Positions 9,201 through 17,070 of a DNA stretch of 63,629 nucleotides are shown here, piece after piece (the first letter of the stretch is position 1; each line of letters begins with the position of its first letter). The translations under genes were made by a program, and so were the position numbers. Source of the DNA: JBAZWE01 sp041658605 (GTDB taxonomy: Bacteria > Actinomycetota > Thermoleophilia > BMS3ABIN01); the NCBI GenBank assembly GCA_041658605.1, contig JBAZZU010000013.1, positions 1-63,629 on the forward strand. The letters are read 5' to 3'. The notes under the pieces are model-generated. The model saw only the letters and a program-made list of their open reading frames with translations. It was not told the DNA's origin and ran no database searches.

Positions 9201-9401
9201 CAGGTTGTAACTTTGCCGGCCGGGGTGACTGTCGCAGACCCATATCCGGAGACGATCTCGTCGCTGAGCCCAGGGCAGACAGTTGAGATCGAAATGGCGT
9301 ACATGGTTCCGCAGGGGATACGCAGGTTCCAGACATTGTTTTCTGCAAGCTGCATGGATGGAAGCGGTAAGGAAATCTGGTTTGGCCGGGCTCCCGGGTA
9401 A
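6270..9401 (+). CDS. Large secreted protein: TolB-like propeller, Vps62-related domain, FnIII, C-terminal beta domain
   Basis: 1043 residues. A basic N-terminus of about 40 residues precedes a signal peptide ending near GKAMAAQ (about 66). Residues 70-400 carry propeller repeats such as PVIRGNVITWEDKRSGNWDIY, typical of TolB-like beta-propellers. Residues 440-680 resemble the Vps62 family: YWLNYYFNNHPM, HEGDWELVEVE, then HPVIYVAKGSHANYF. A calcium-type DADGDGVTD loop (about 805) is followed by a fibronectin III domain (about 827-930) and a CARDB-like beta domain. A secreted surface or matrix protein; the ligand is unknown. Start is uncertain: ATG at 6270 has only a distant GAGGA. A sugar-binding or cell-interaction role would be speculation. 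Confidence 0.75.
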   Translation: MLTRMLEQKAGRTRPVSGALALYRRLGTFRGGTGRGGLLKTFRLISVSIALLALACWNCPGKAMAAQDWGWTVNEMPVFIGPGDQKKPAPSDRTIFFRDFNRSSIGWIVKKDLHNGLPEESVYGPGIHAGPDADETSVAWQNSGNQVCRRPVAGGSDHCLSSFRADRLAVSGDYAVSGGGSSTIRLFDFSAMSSKIIDQSTLSGMRYDPDIDRGQVVWIKERGYAGRYYEPLIVMYDVNSGIDTYMTKMGGGTVPGGASKYQRRNPVISNGLILYQERINEAGRDWNINAAAIDTLGITMVGGPGDQINPSLSGNIVVFQDNRSGHPDDAGNWVGEWDIYMKDLATGIEQPVCTASGDQANPVIRGNVITWEDKRSGNWDIYAAVLSPAEADMQLMQSFAPTLVLDRGEDFSPVEVAAMVAEPGTTLMEGNQERLRSPETLTIDALGGFGADSYLDLAGACVVCGAHLPDPNFDRYIYTQYVKPYNTIVGSGIRQGIYGRVIRQGDRTVIQYWLNYYFNNHPMISHEGDWELVEVELDGGGQPARVSASQHAYGKMRRWRDTETRDGHPVIYVAKGSHANYFEPGDHAVELGGISTPVVVDETDGFAEGIVMEADILPLPGTAFDIPGFRWLNFRGNWGEDNGNPNGDAPLGPVWSGDRWNRPFTWERLEWDGFDGIRGMVAGMKFRIDGQVKIDLFDSTGGHVGEDAQGSIEKTIGGSQYLDVPEINQKAIVAPFGISGEYRLKLSADAAVLVPLGLTLADPDTGTLTNLIYKDVPLGAGATATLTLMAGVDHSDLAIHLDADGDGVTDATRLPDEINELPLDYTAPSSVDDLKAGRLADGSVKLSWTAPGDDDGTGRATIYAIRFSQEPLTEESWSAAEPVQVSERPRDAGSDESLDISGLPDGNLYFAIKATDDAGNESSLLNAALTAVEPPRLTLALGVASWKSYADYLMSRLSVRYSIKNDGNGTASQFAIRQVVTLPAGVTVADPYPETISSLSPGQTVEIEMAYMVPQGIRRFQTLFSASCMDGSGKEIWFGRAPG

Positions 9402-9498
9402 GGCGGTAGCCGCATGTCATGGAGATTCATTTCAGCCACGATTACTTATAACTGCTTTAAACAGCGGATGATGTAAAAATCCGGAAAAGGACTACGAC

Positions 9499-10644
9499 TT
9501 GAACCAGAAAAAAGAATCAGGAGCCATTCATACCGTTCGGGTACCAGGCAAATCTGACGGTGGGGTGTCGGATGAAACAAGCTCCAGCAGTTCCCTGACC
9601 GGCGACCTTGCGTGGGGTGTCGCAGGCGCTATCGCTTTCGTTATAACCGCGACTGCCCTTACGATTATGACATATGTATATGGAAGCCTTGCGGAGGTCA
9701 CTCCTGAGTTTCCCATGGTCCTTTCCACGCAGTTCCTGCTATTGGTTATCGCTATCATGGCGGGCTCGCCCTGTATCAGCATCATGGCGGCCCGCCGGTT
9801 CTCCGGAAGCCGGCTGGGCGTGGCCTTCCCGGCGGGAGCCGGAGCTGGTTTCCTTATTGCGGTCACGCTCTGGCTCGAGGTCCACGGAGCCGGCGGCAAC
9901 CCATTCGACTGGCCAAACCTTCTCTGGTTTCTAGAGGTTGGTTTTTCCGGGGCCGCCGCCGGAGCAGTTGTCGGTACCGGGGTATCCCGAGCCGAGGATT
10001 GCCGCATCATCGATCAGCCGGGCTGGGAAAGAAGGACGGATCCGCTGTGGATGTTTTCGCTTGCCCTTGTCCTGTTGGTGGTTCTTGCCTCGGGCATTCC
10101 CTTCTTCCTACTGTGGTCAGCAAAGGAATCGTTCCGGGACCGGGCCAGGGATGAGGCTTCAAGCTTTTTCAGTATGCCCGGGGGGACGACGTTCTCAGTC
10201 GTTGATGAGGGTGCCGGCATCGAGGCTACCGGGAGCAATCGGAGATTCAGGGCTGTTGGAAACTGGGAAGCTGACGGACGAGCCGGTATGGTCTTCATAA
10301 CCGGAGACCGTCGTGGATACGATGTGGTCATTGACAGCATCAGCGCTTCCCTGCAGTCTGCCAATTATCCTTACCAGGGACTTATCGACTGGGACGATGG
10401 CGGGTCCGGGTCCATTGCTGATATTGCAGTCCGCGAGCTGGCCGGGTCTTTTTGTCTGAAACCCCTGTCATATAAGTCATCATCCGGATCCGAACAACGA
10501 AGCCGGGCTATATATCTGACAGGCGAAGGTATTGTTGCGATAGCGCGACCTGTTCGGGTGAATAATTCCAGTGACGGGATATACATCACATTTTCCATAG
10601 ACAATACGAAAGGAGAAAGTAAATTGAACGGCCGACCTGGGTAA
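9499..10644 (+). CDS. Unknown membrane protein
   Basis: 381 residues, not recognised. A Ser/Gly-rich N-terminus is followed by hydrophobic segments near 38-60, 75-95, 105-125, 145-165 and 185-210, then a polar domain of about 170 residues with no known motif (contains GNWEADGRAGMVFITGDRRGYDVVID). The C-terminal domain is probably outside the membrane. TTG start at 9499 with AAGGA about 8 nt upstream. It lies 97 nt behind the large secreted protein gene and on the same strand, so they may share a transcript. Confidence 0.6.
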   Translation: MNQKKESGAIHTVRVPGKSDGGVSDETSSSSSLTGDLAWGVAGAIAFVITATALTIMTYVYGSLAEVTPEFPMVLSTQFLLLVIAIMAGSPCISIMAARRFSGSRLGVAFPAGAGAGFLIAVTLWLEVHGAGGNPFDWPNLLWFLEVGFSGAAAGAVVGTGVSRAEDCRIIDQPGWERRTDPLWMFSLALVLLVVLASGIPFFLLWSAKESFRDRARDEASSFFSMPGGTTFSVVDEGAGIEATGSNRRFRAVGNWEADGRAGMVFITGDRRGYDVVIDSISASLQSANYPYQGLIDWDDGGSGSIADIAVRELAGSFCLKPLSYKSSSGSEQRSRAIYLTGEGIVAIARPVRVNNSSDGIYITFSIDNTKGESKLNGRPG

Positions 10645-10751
10645 ACGGCGGATCTTCGCGGGAGACCGGAGATCAATGTGAGTAACGCCGCGCTTTTGAA
10701 AGCCTGCGGTTCGACCTTATCAGGAACAGGGTTTTACGCCCCGCGTCCTGT

Positions 10752-10778
10752 GGGCGTGCATCTAATTGATGTACGCCC
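10752..10778 (+). terminator. Hairpin, possible terminator after the membrane protein gene
   Basis: GGGCGTGCATC (10752-10762) pairs with GATGTACGCCC (10768-10778) around TAATT, with one G-T pair. The following bases are only moderately T-rich, so termination is probable rather than certain. The rest of the gap 10645-11157 shows no convincing gene; a 62-codon ORF at 10678-10866 spans this hairpin and was not accepted. Confidence 0.5.
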
Positions 10779-11074
10779 TTGTTCGGTTATACTTGTGTTC
10801 TGGTTCAATTATCAGATAGTCTCGGGTGCAACAGTGAATCTGACTGTCGTATGGAAGATTCGGTGACTGTGTGGCTTGTCCCTATGGGCGGCTGAAGCGC
10901 AGGCTTGTCATGGCCGATTTGTTCACCCCGGTCTGGCCGTAGGTTTACATAAAGTAGTGTGGACAAATATGCATGCCTGAATTTACATGGGCAAGCGTGA
11001 TTATAATTTATAAAATACCTCCATATTGAGCTATTTTATATCGAGGACAGCCTGGTCTTCGGCGCCGCCTTTGC

Positions 11075-11104
11075 TTGCGGGCCGTTTCAGCGTTGTGATA
11101 TAAT
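11075..11104 (+). promoter_or_regulatory. Candidate promoter of the rimP-nusA-infB operon
   Basis: TTGCGG (11075-11080), 18 nt, TATAAT (11099-11104) directly upstream of the rimP leader hairpin. The -10 box is perfect and the -35 box is moderate. Confidence 0.5.
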
Positions 11105-11131
11105 TTCTCTAAACTGCGAGGTGATTTTCGG

Positions 11132-11155
11132 AGTGGGTTATAGACCCGCTTTTTT
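11132..11155 (+). promoter_or_regulatory. Attenuator-like hairpin in the rimP leader
   Basis: AGTGGGT (11132-11138) pairs with GACCCGCT bases (11143-11150), followed by a run of Ts (11150-11155). The T run ends 2 nt before the rimP start. Similar hairpins precede ylxS/rimP-nusA in many Gram-positive bacteria. Premature termination or NusA autoregulation here is inference. Confidence 0.6.
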
Positions 11156-11157
11156 AT

Positions 11158-11661
11158 TTGGTGCTTGCAGTGGATAAAACAGCCACAATATCTCATATAG
11201 AAAGTCTTCTGGCGGAGAATCTGCCGGATGTGGATCTTGTGGATGTCGAGGTTGCGGATATTCAGGGAAACTTTGTGCTCAGGGTTTTCATCGATCATCC
11301 GGAAGGGGTGGATCACGATCTGTGCGTAAAAGTGACCGGTCTGCTCGATGAATACCAGGAAGATCATACGGTCGAGGTTTCCTCACCGGGTATTGAGAGA
11401 CGGCTGAGAAAGCCCGAGCATTTCAGGGCCTCAGTCGGAAAAAAGATAAATGTAAAAACATTTGGCCCGGTTGAAGGCGGACGGAACTTCACGGGTTTTT
11501 TAATTTCAACAGACGGTGAATTACTGGTCATGCAGCTGGGGGAGCGCGTGATCTCGCTGTCTCTCGACGATGTAGCAAAAGCAAAAACCGTATTCGAGTT
11601 TGAAGACGAAGCGGAGGGCGGCCGGAAGGCCGGCGGGAAGCGTTCAAAAAAAAGAAAATAA
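11158..11661 (+). CDS. rimP: Ribosome maturation factor RimP
   Basis: Needed for 30S subunit assembly. 167 residues, normal length. Seen: N-terminal domain with LPDVDLVDVEVADIQGNFVLRVFID, the conserved core EVSSPGIERRLRKPEHF, and a C-terminal SH3-like part (KINVKTFGPVEGGRNFTGFL). The tail is Lys/Arg-rich (GGRKAGGKRSKKRK). First gene of the classical rimP-nusA-infB operon. Start is uncertain: TTG at 11158, GTG at 11161 and GTG at 11170 are all in frame, and any Shine-Dalgarno would lie inside the leader hairpin, so translation may be sensitive to its folding. Confidence 0.9.
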   Translation: MVLAVDKTATISHIESLLAENLPDVDLVDVEVADIQGNFVLRVFIDHPEGVDHDLCVKVTGLLDEYQEDHTVEVSSPGIERRLRKPEHFRASVGKKINVKTFGPVEGGRNFTGFLISTDGELLVMQLGERVISLSLDDVAKAKTVFEFEDEAEGGRKAGGKRSKKRK

Positions 11662-11709
11662 CCCCCGGCGGCAGGTTCCGGGATTGTCATATATATAAAG
11701 GAGTCCATT

Positions 11710-13113
11710 GTGAGCAAGGAAATCGTTGAAGCCCTGAGGCTTCTGGAAGAAGAAAAGGGAATCAGCTTCCAGGTGTTGCTGACCGCGCTCGAGGACGCCC
11801 TGCTGTCCGCATATAAGAAGACACCGGATGCCGTGGACTACGCCAGGGTCGAAATTGACCCGGTCACAGGCGAGATAAACATTTATGAGCTGATCCTTCC
11901 CGAGCGTCCGGCAGCGGTAGTGGCGCAGGAAGCCGCGGACGCCGCAGCCGCCGAAGCCGGAGAAGAAGTCGAAGCGTCCGAAGAAACTGAGGGCGAGACG
12001 GATGAGGCCGCCGAAGGCGAGGCGGTGGAAGAGGAAGTAGAGGAATTCGACCTCTCCATGTATGACGAGAGTGAGATCGAGAAGGTCAAGCTCGAGACGC
12101 CGGAAGATTTCGGGCGCATCGCGGCACAGACCGCCAAGCAGGTTATCTTTCAGCGTATCCGCGAAGCCGAGCGGGACATGATGTTCGACGAGTACCAGGA
12201 CCGCAAGGGCGAGATCGTAACCGGCATCGTGCAGCAGAGCGACCAGCGTTACACTCTGGTCGATCTCGGTAAGGTCGAGGCGCTGCTTCCCGAAAGCGAG
12301 CAGGTCGATCACGAGCGTTACGACCACGGTTCCCGCATCAAGGCGGTCATCGTGGACGTGCGTGACCACACCAAGGGACCACAGGTAATCGTCTCCCGCC
12401 GAAGCGACGAGCTTATCCGCAAGCTGTTTGAGCTGGAGGTTCCGGAAGTCGCGGATGGCCTGGTCGTCATCAGGAACATAGCCCGCGAGCCGGGTTACCG
12501 CTCCAAGATCGCCGTGGAATCCAAGGAAGACGGCATCGATCCCGTCGGCGCGTGCGTAGGCCCGCGTGGTTCGCGCGTGCGCATGGTTGTCAGCGAGCTC
12601 CGCGGTGAGAAAATCGATATCATTCCTTACAATGACGAGCCGGCGCGATTCGTCGCGAAGGCTTTGAGCCCCGCCATGGTGCGTGAGGTGCTTGTGGATG
12701 ACGAGGAAAAATCTGCTACAGTCGTAGTTCCCGATGACCAGCTTTCACTGGCGATCGGCAAGGAGGGGCAGAACGCCCGCCTGGCCAACAAGCTTACGGG
12801 CTGGCGCATCGATATCAAGAGTGAGAGCCAGATGGCGGAAGAGGAAGACACCATGGCCTTTTCCGACGAAGAGGTCGAAGAGCTTGCCGGCCGCTGTTGC
12901 GCTCTTACCAAGAGCGGCAAGCGCTGTCCGAACGCGGCTCTTCCCGGCACCAGGTTCTGCGGGATCGCTCCTCACCAGAAACAGGCGGATGAGGAACAGG
13001 ACGGTGGAGCAGAGCCGGCACAGGAGCCGTCCTCTGCTGAAACTGAAGCCGAGAATGAAAACAGCGAGGTGGAAGAGGCCGAAGTGGCCCCGACCAGCGA
13101 ACCGGGTAAATAG
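11710..13113 (+). CDS. nusA: Transcription elongation/termination factor NusA with acidic insert and Cys-rich tail
   Basis: Binds RNA polymerase and modulates pausing and termination. 467 residues. Seen: the N-terminal domain (1-65); an unusual Ala/Glu insert (about 68-112); the end of the N-terminal domain; S1 (about 165-240); and KH1/KH2 (about 250-385; DPVGACVGPRGSRVRMV, then LAIGKEGQNARLANKLTGWRIDI). After the KH pair is a zinc-ribbon-like motif: Cys396-Cys397, Cys406, Cys417, His422, in the pattern CxLTKSGxRCxxxAxxGxxFC. A Glu-rich tail follows. Start is GTG at 11710 with AAAGGAGT upstream. The tail resembles the small DUF5763-like CxxTKxGxxC family and is not part of standard NusA. Confidence 0.93.
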   Translation: MSKEIVEALRLLEEEKGISFQVLLTALEDALLSAYKKTPDAVDYARVEIDPVTGEINIYELILPERPAAVVAQEAADAAAAEAGEEVEASEETEGETDEAAEGEAVEEEVEEFDLSMYDESEIEKVKLETPEDFGRIAAQTAKQVIFQRIREAERDMMFDEYQDRKGEIVTGIVQQSDQRYTLVDLGKVEALLPESEQVDHERYDHGSRIKAVIVDVRDHTKGPQVIVSRRSDELIRKLFELEVPEVADGLVVIRNIAREPGYRSKIAVESKEDGIDPVGACVGPRGSRVRMVVSELRGEKIDIIPYNDEPARFVAKALSPAMVREVLVDDEEKSATVVVPDDQLSLAIGKEGQNARLANKLTGWRIDIKSESQMAEEEDTMAFSDEEVEELAGRCCALTKSGKRCPNAALPGTRFCGIAPHQKQADEEQDGGAEPAQEPSSAETEAENENSEVEEAEVAPTSEPGK

Positions 13114-13115
13114 CC

Positions 13116-13406
13116 TTGGTCCGCCGTGGGCATGTCCCGCAGCGGATGTGTACAGGATGCCGCCGCCGGTTCGCGAGGGAGACGCTGGTCCGGTTTACCG
13201 TGCACGACGCTGATGGAGCGAAGCTGATCGTCATCGATCCTTCCGGCCGTCGTACGGGACGCGGAGCGTATACCTGTCTCAGCCGGGAGTGTTTTGACCG
13301 GGCGGCGGGTAAGAAGTCAAAAGCCCTGGTGCGCCGTCTGGGAGCGACGGGAGTCCACCCTGATCTGGAAAGTGAGTTTGCGCGTCTTCTGGAATCGCGC
13401 GGGTAA
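13116..13406 (+). CDS. rnpM: YlxR family RNA-binding protein (RnpM)
   Basis: 96 residues. Seen: the YlxR signature PQRMCTGCRRRF, then GRGAYTCLSRECFDRA. This family is encoded between nusA and infB in Gram-positive bacteria and has been reported to bind RNase P RNA and modulate RNase P, hence RnpM. TTG start at 13116, only 2 nt after the nusA stop, so probably translationally coupled. RNase P RNA itself lies at the left edge of this window. Confidence 0.88.
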   Translation: MVRRGHVPQRMCTGCRRRFARETLVRFTVHDADGAKLIVIDPSGRRTGRGAYTCLSRECFDRAAGKKSKALVRRLGATGVHPDLESEFARLLESRG

Positions 13407-13411
13407 TAAAT

Positions 13412-15514
13412 ATGGCAAAAAAAAGAGTCTACGAAATCGCGAAAGAAAATGACTTGACCAGCGCCGACGTGGTCAAGAAGCTGAAGGCCGCCGGTATAGA
13501 GGTCAGCGGCAGCCTGGCCAGCGTAGAGGAAGAAGACGTAAAGAAAGCTCTCGCCGGCGTAAAGGCGCCCCCCAAGAAACAGCGCAAGGCGCCGGTAAAG
13601 GCAAGTAATCTCGGCAAACGCCGCCGTGTCATCATCGACCCGTCGGCAGCCAAACGCCGCAGCTTCGTACCCGCCGGTCGCCACCAGCGCGCGCGCCACA
13701 AGGGACGCAAGGGCGGCGTCGAAGCCACCGCTGTGGCCGAACGCCAGGAAGTCGCAGCCAAGCCTTCCGCCGACACCGTCATCAAGGTCAATTCCGGCGC
13801 CACCATCAAGGAACTGTCGTCGCAGTTGGGTATTTCCACCTCCGACATCATCAAGCTCCTTATGAGCTACGGCGAGATGGCCACCATCACCCAGTCCCTC
13901 AGCGACGAGGCCATTTCCACGCTGGCGGACGATCTCGAGCGCAAAGTGGAGATAGTCCACGTACAGGAGGAAGAAGAAGCTGAAGTCATCGACCGGCCCG
14001 AAGATATGCTCTACAGGGCGCCGGTCGTCACTATAATGGGACACGTCGATCACGGAAAGACATCCCTCCTGGATGCGGTGCGCTCGACAGAGGTGACCGC
14101 CACTGAAGCCGGCGGCATCACCCAGCACATCGGCGCCTATCAGGTCGCGCACGCCGGCAAGCGCATAACTTTTCTGGATACTCCCGGCCACGAGGCTTTC
14201 ACGGCCATGCGTGCCCGCGGCGCCAAGGTTACCGACATAGCGGTGCTTGTAGTCGCGGCTGATGACGGCGTCATGCCGCAGACGATCGAGGCGATCGATC
14301 ATGCCAAGGCAGCCGGAGTACCGATCGTCATCGCGGTCAACAAGATCGACAAGCCCGAAGCCAACCCGGAACGGGTGCGCCAGGAGCTTACCGAACACGG
14401 ACTCGTACCGGAGGACTGGGGCGGGGACACAGTATTTATTGACGTCAGCGCCAAAAAGAAGATCGGGCTGACGAACATGCTGGAGATGATCCAGCTGGTC
14501 GCGGAAGTACAGGAGCTGAAGGCCAATCCGGACGCCGATGCCAGCGGCGTGGTCATCGAGTCGAAACTCGATACCGGCCGTGGCGTGGTAGCCACCGTTC
14601 TCATCGCCAGAGGCACGATGCGCGTTGGCGACGCGATTGTCGCGGGCCAGGCATCCGGCAAGGTCAAGGCCATGAATGATTACAAGGGCAGGCCGCTCAC
14701 TGAAGCCGGTCCGGCGGTGCCCGTCGAGATCCTCGGATTTGACATAGTGCCACAGGCGGGCGAGACCTGCCGTGTCGTCGAGGACGAGCGTAAGGCGAGG
14801 ACTCTGGCCGGCCGCCGTTCCGACCGCATCAAGGCCGAGCTGCTGGCCAAACGCCGCGCCTTTACCCTGGACGACGTCTTCGCTCGCATCAAGGAAGGCG
14901 AGGTCAAGGACCTTAATCTTATTATCAAGGCCGACGTGGCCGGTTCCGTCGAGGCGCTGGAAGAAGCGCTGAAACAGATCAAGCACGTCGAGGTAAAGAT
15001 CAACATCATCCATACCGGCGTCGGCGCGATCAACGAGTCCGACGTCATGCTGGCGGCGGCCTCGCAGGCGATCGTGCTCGGCTTTAATGTGCGGCCCAGC
15101 GCCGCCGCCAAGACCGTTGCTGACCTCGAGGGCGTCGACGTACGCACTTACAGCGTCATCTATAAGGTCACCGAAGACGTCAAGGCGGCGCTGATCGGAA
15201 TGCTGGCGCCGACCTATGTGGAAGAGGAGCTCGGCGAAGCCGAGATCCGCTCGCTGTTCAAGGCGTCGAAGCTGGGGACCATCGCCGGCTGCTATGTAAC
15301 CCGCGGCAAGGTGACCCGCAACGCGCAGGTACGCCTGATTCGCGAGGGAACTATCATCTATGACGGCAAACTGGCATCGTTGCACCGTTTCAAGGAAGAT
15401 GTCCGCGAGGTTGAGGAAGGCTATGAATGTGGGATGCTTCTTGAGAACTTCAACGACATCAAAGAGGGCGACATCCTTGAGTTCTACGAGACGAAAGAAG
15501 TCAAAGCAAGCTGA
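13412..15514 (+). CDS. infB: Translation initiation factor IF-2
   Basis: GTPase that brings initiator tRNA to the 30S subunit. 700 residues, short for the high-GC Gram-positives because the N-terminal linker is brief. Seen: an IF2-N domain (KRVYEIAKENDL...DVVKKLKAAGIEV), a basic linker (about 45-115), a second IF2-N domain (ATIKELSSQLGISTSDIIKLLMSYG), then the G domain with MGHVDHGKTS (about 210), DTPGHEAF and NKIDKPEA, and the C-terminal initiator-tRNA domains. It follows rnpM by 5 nt in the same operon. Confidence 0.97.
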   Translation: MAKKRVYEIAKENDLTSADVVKKLKAAGIEVSGSLASVEEEDVKKALAGVKAPPKKQRKAPVKASNLGKRRRVIIDPSAAKRRSFVPAGRHQRARHKGRKGGVEATAVAERQEVAAKPSADTVIKVNSGATIKELSSQLGISTSDIIKLLMSYGEMATITQSLSDEAISTLADDLERKVEIVHVQEEEEAEVIDRPEDMLYRAPVVTIMGHVDHGKTSLLDAVRSTEVTATEAGGITQHIGAYQVAHAGKRITFLDTPGHEAFTAMRARGAKVTDIAVLVVAADDGVMPQTIEAIDHAKAAGVPIVIAVNKIDKPEANPERVRQELTEHGLVPEDWGGDTVFIDVSAKKKIGLTNMLEMIQLVAEVQELKANPDADASGVVIESKLDTGRGVVATVLIARGTMRVGDAIVAGQASGKVKAMNDYKGRPLTEAGPAVPVEILGFDIVPQAGETCRVVEDERKARTLAGRRSDRIKAELLAKRRAFTLDDVFARIKEGEVKDLNLIIKADVAGSVEALEEALKQIKHVEVKINIIHTGVGAINESDVMLAAASQAIVLGFNVRPSAAAKTVADLEGVDVRTYSVIYKVTEDVKAALIGMLAPTYVEEELGEAEIRSLFKASKLGTIAGCYVTRGKVTRNAQVRLIREGTIIYDGKLASLHRFKEDVREVEEGYECGMLLENFNDIKEGDILEFYETKEVKAS

Positions 15515-15812
15515 CGGTTATGTCGGTATCCTGGCGGTGGACATTCATTTCCCCCAGAACGGGTCCCTCAAGGACAAGCGCCAGCACCTGCGTAGTCTGA
15601 AGGCCGGGCTTGCGCGCAAGTTGGGCGCATCGGTGGCCGAAGTCGGATTCCACGACCTCTGGCAGCGCGCAAGGGTGATACTCTCGATCTGCTCAAACTC
15701 ACTGCAGGACTCAGACCATGCCCTCGACGAAGCTCTTCGCTACCTCGAATCACGTGACTACCTGATTTCCGGCATCCATCGCGATATCATCAAGGTTGAG
15801 GGAGAGCACTAA
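15477..15812 (+). CDS. ylxP: YlxP/DUF503 family protein
   Basis: About 111 residues. The family core is clear: YVGILAVDIHFPQNGSLKDK, then VAEVGFHDLWQRARVILSICSN. Biochemical role is not well established; the gene sits between infB and rbfA in Gram-positive bacteria and is probably linked to ribosome maturation. Start is a problem: no ATG is in frame near the expected N-terminus. TTG at 15477, with a GAGGG element upstream and a 38-nt overlap with infB, is my best choice; GTG at 15537 would cut the first beta strand. Confidence 0.75.
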   Translation: MSSTRRKKSKQADGYVGILAVDIHFPQNGSLKDKRQHLRSLKAGLARKLGASVAEVGFHDLWQRARVILSICSNSLQDSDHALDEALRYLESRDYLISGIHRDIIKVEGEH

Positions 15813-16162
15813 TGGCCGGATCGAGGATTAGACGCGTCAATGAAGCAGTCCGCGAAGTGTTGAGTGAAGCGCTCGCCCGCGGGCTCAAGGACCCTCGCGT
15901 GGGATTCGTCACCGTGACGTCGGTTGATACATCGCCGGACCTGAAATCCGCGAAGGTATACGTGAGTGTGCTGGGAGAGGAGCCGGAGCGTGAAGTCACG
16001 CTCGAGGGGCTGGAATGCTCGCGTGGCTACCTGCAGTCGCTCATAGCCAGGCAGCTGAGCCTGAAACGGACCCCGCAGCTCATATTCATATACGACGAGA
16101 GTATCGAGCATGGCATGAAGATAGAAAAGCTGCTTAAGGATATGGATTATGAACAGGACTGA
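15812..16162 (+). CDS. rbfA: Ribosome-binding factor A
   Basis: Late 30S maturation factor acting on the 16S 5' helix. 116 residues, standard length. Seen: RIRRVNEAVREVLSEALARGLKDPRVGFVTVTSVDTSPDLKSAKVYVSVLG, the whole KH-like RbfA core, and the typical end TPQLIFIYDESIEHGMKIEKLL. Written here in pieces the core is DPRVGFVTVT and DLKSAKVYVS. The ATG overlaps the ylxP stop as TAATG. Confidence 0.96.
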   Translation: MAGSRIRRVNEAVREVLSEALARGLKDPRVGFVTVTSVDTSPDLKSAKVYVSVLGEEPEREVTLEGLECSRGYLQSLIARQLSLKRTPQLIFIYDESIEHGMKIEKLLKDMDYEQD

Positions 16163-17054
16163 GCCGCAAAACTCGACAGCCTGCGGGATACTGATGGTTG
16201 ACAAGCCGTCCGGCAAGAGTTCCCACGATATCGTTTACATGGTGCGGAAACTGACCGGCATCAAAAAGGTCGGCCACGGGGGAACGCTGGACCCCTTCGC
16301 GACGGGGCTGCTGCTGATGCTGGTGGGCAAGGCCACGAGGCTTTTCGACTTCCTGGCTCCGCTGACCAAGGAGTACCGGGTGACGGCCCAGTTCGGATCG
16401 ATATCGTCCACCGGAGACATTGATGGCGAGATCAGGCCGGTCGGGGACAGTGTCGGCGAAGATTCGCTGCGGTGCGTATTGCCCCGCTTCATGGGAAAGA
16501 TCCAGCAGAAGGTACCAGCGTATTCCGCCGTGAAAGTCGACGGCGTCGCCCTCTACAAGAAGGCCCGCGCCGGCATCAAGGTCGAGTCACCGGTGCGCGA
16601 AGTGGAGATCATCAGCCTGGATCTCGTCTCCTTCGATAGCGCTTCCCAGCAGGCAGTTCTGAATGTCACCTGTTCCAAGGGGACCTATATCAGGCAGCTG
16701 TGCGAGGATATCGGCGAAGCTCTGGAAACGGGCGCTTACGCGGCCGCATTGCGTCGCACCGCCGTCGGTGAGATGAGAATCGAACAGGCGTCGAGCATCC
16801 ACGAACTTGCGAAGATTCCGAAGGAATCACTCATCTCATCGGACAACGCGTCTTTTATTTCCTGTTTAGGTGCGTTATATTTCCTTCCCGTGAGAGAACT
16901 GGATGAAAAGGAAGCTGGCGCAGTCACATGCGGGCGGCCGATAGATGGGGATTACGCGTCGCCGGTACGTCTGGCAAGGGACGGCCGCCTCCTGGCGGTA
17001 TACGGCCCCGATGGCGATGCGGGCATGATTCGCCCACTGGTGGTGCTGGCGTGA
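16149..17054 (+). CDS. truB: tRNA pseudouridine(55) synthase TruB
   Basis: Makes pseudouridine 55 in the T loop of tRNAs. 301 residues. Seen: GILMVDKPSGKSSHDIV, the catalytic-Asp motif GHGGTLDPFATGLLL, KVPAYSAVKVDG, and GTYIRQLCEDIG, followed by a PUA-like C-terminal part. It overlaps rbfA by 14 nt, implying coupled translation. Nothing unusual except a slightly long segment before the C-terminal domain (about 220-245). Confidence 0.96.
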   Translation: MNRTEPQNSTACGILMVDKPSGKSSHDIVYMVRKLTGIKKVGHGGTLDPFATGLLLMLVGKATRLFDFLAPLTKEYRVTAQFGSISSTGDIDGEIRPVGDSVGEDSLRCVLPRFMGKIQQKVPAYSAVKVDGVALYKKARAGIKVESPVREVEIISLDLVSFDSASQQAVLNVTCSKGTYIRQLCEDIGEALETGAYAAALRRTAVGEMRIEQASSIHELAKIPKESLISSDNASFISCLGALYFLPVRELDEKEAGAVTCGRPIDGDYASPVRLARDGRLLAVYGPDGDAGMIRPLVVLA

Positions 17055-17070
17055 TACGGATCGATACCGC

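Noticed and set aside
10678..10866. 62-codon ORF after the unknown membrane protein
   Set aside because: Spans a terminator-like hairpin and has no recognisable domain; likely chance.
12905..15385. An 826-codon open frame on the minus strand across nusA and infB
   Set aside because: It is a shadow of two certain genes on the plus strand; GC-rich codons keep the opposite frame open. No domain is visible in it.
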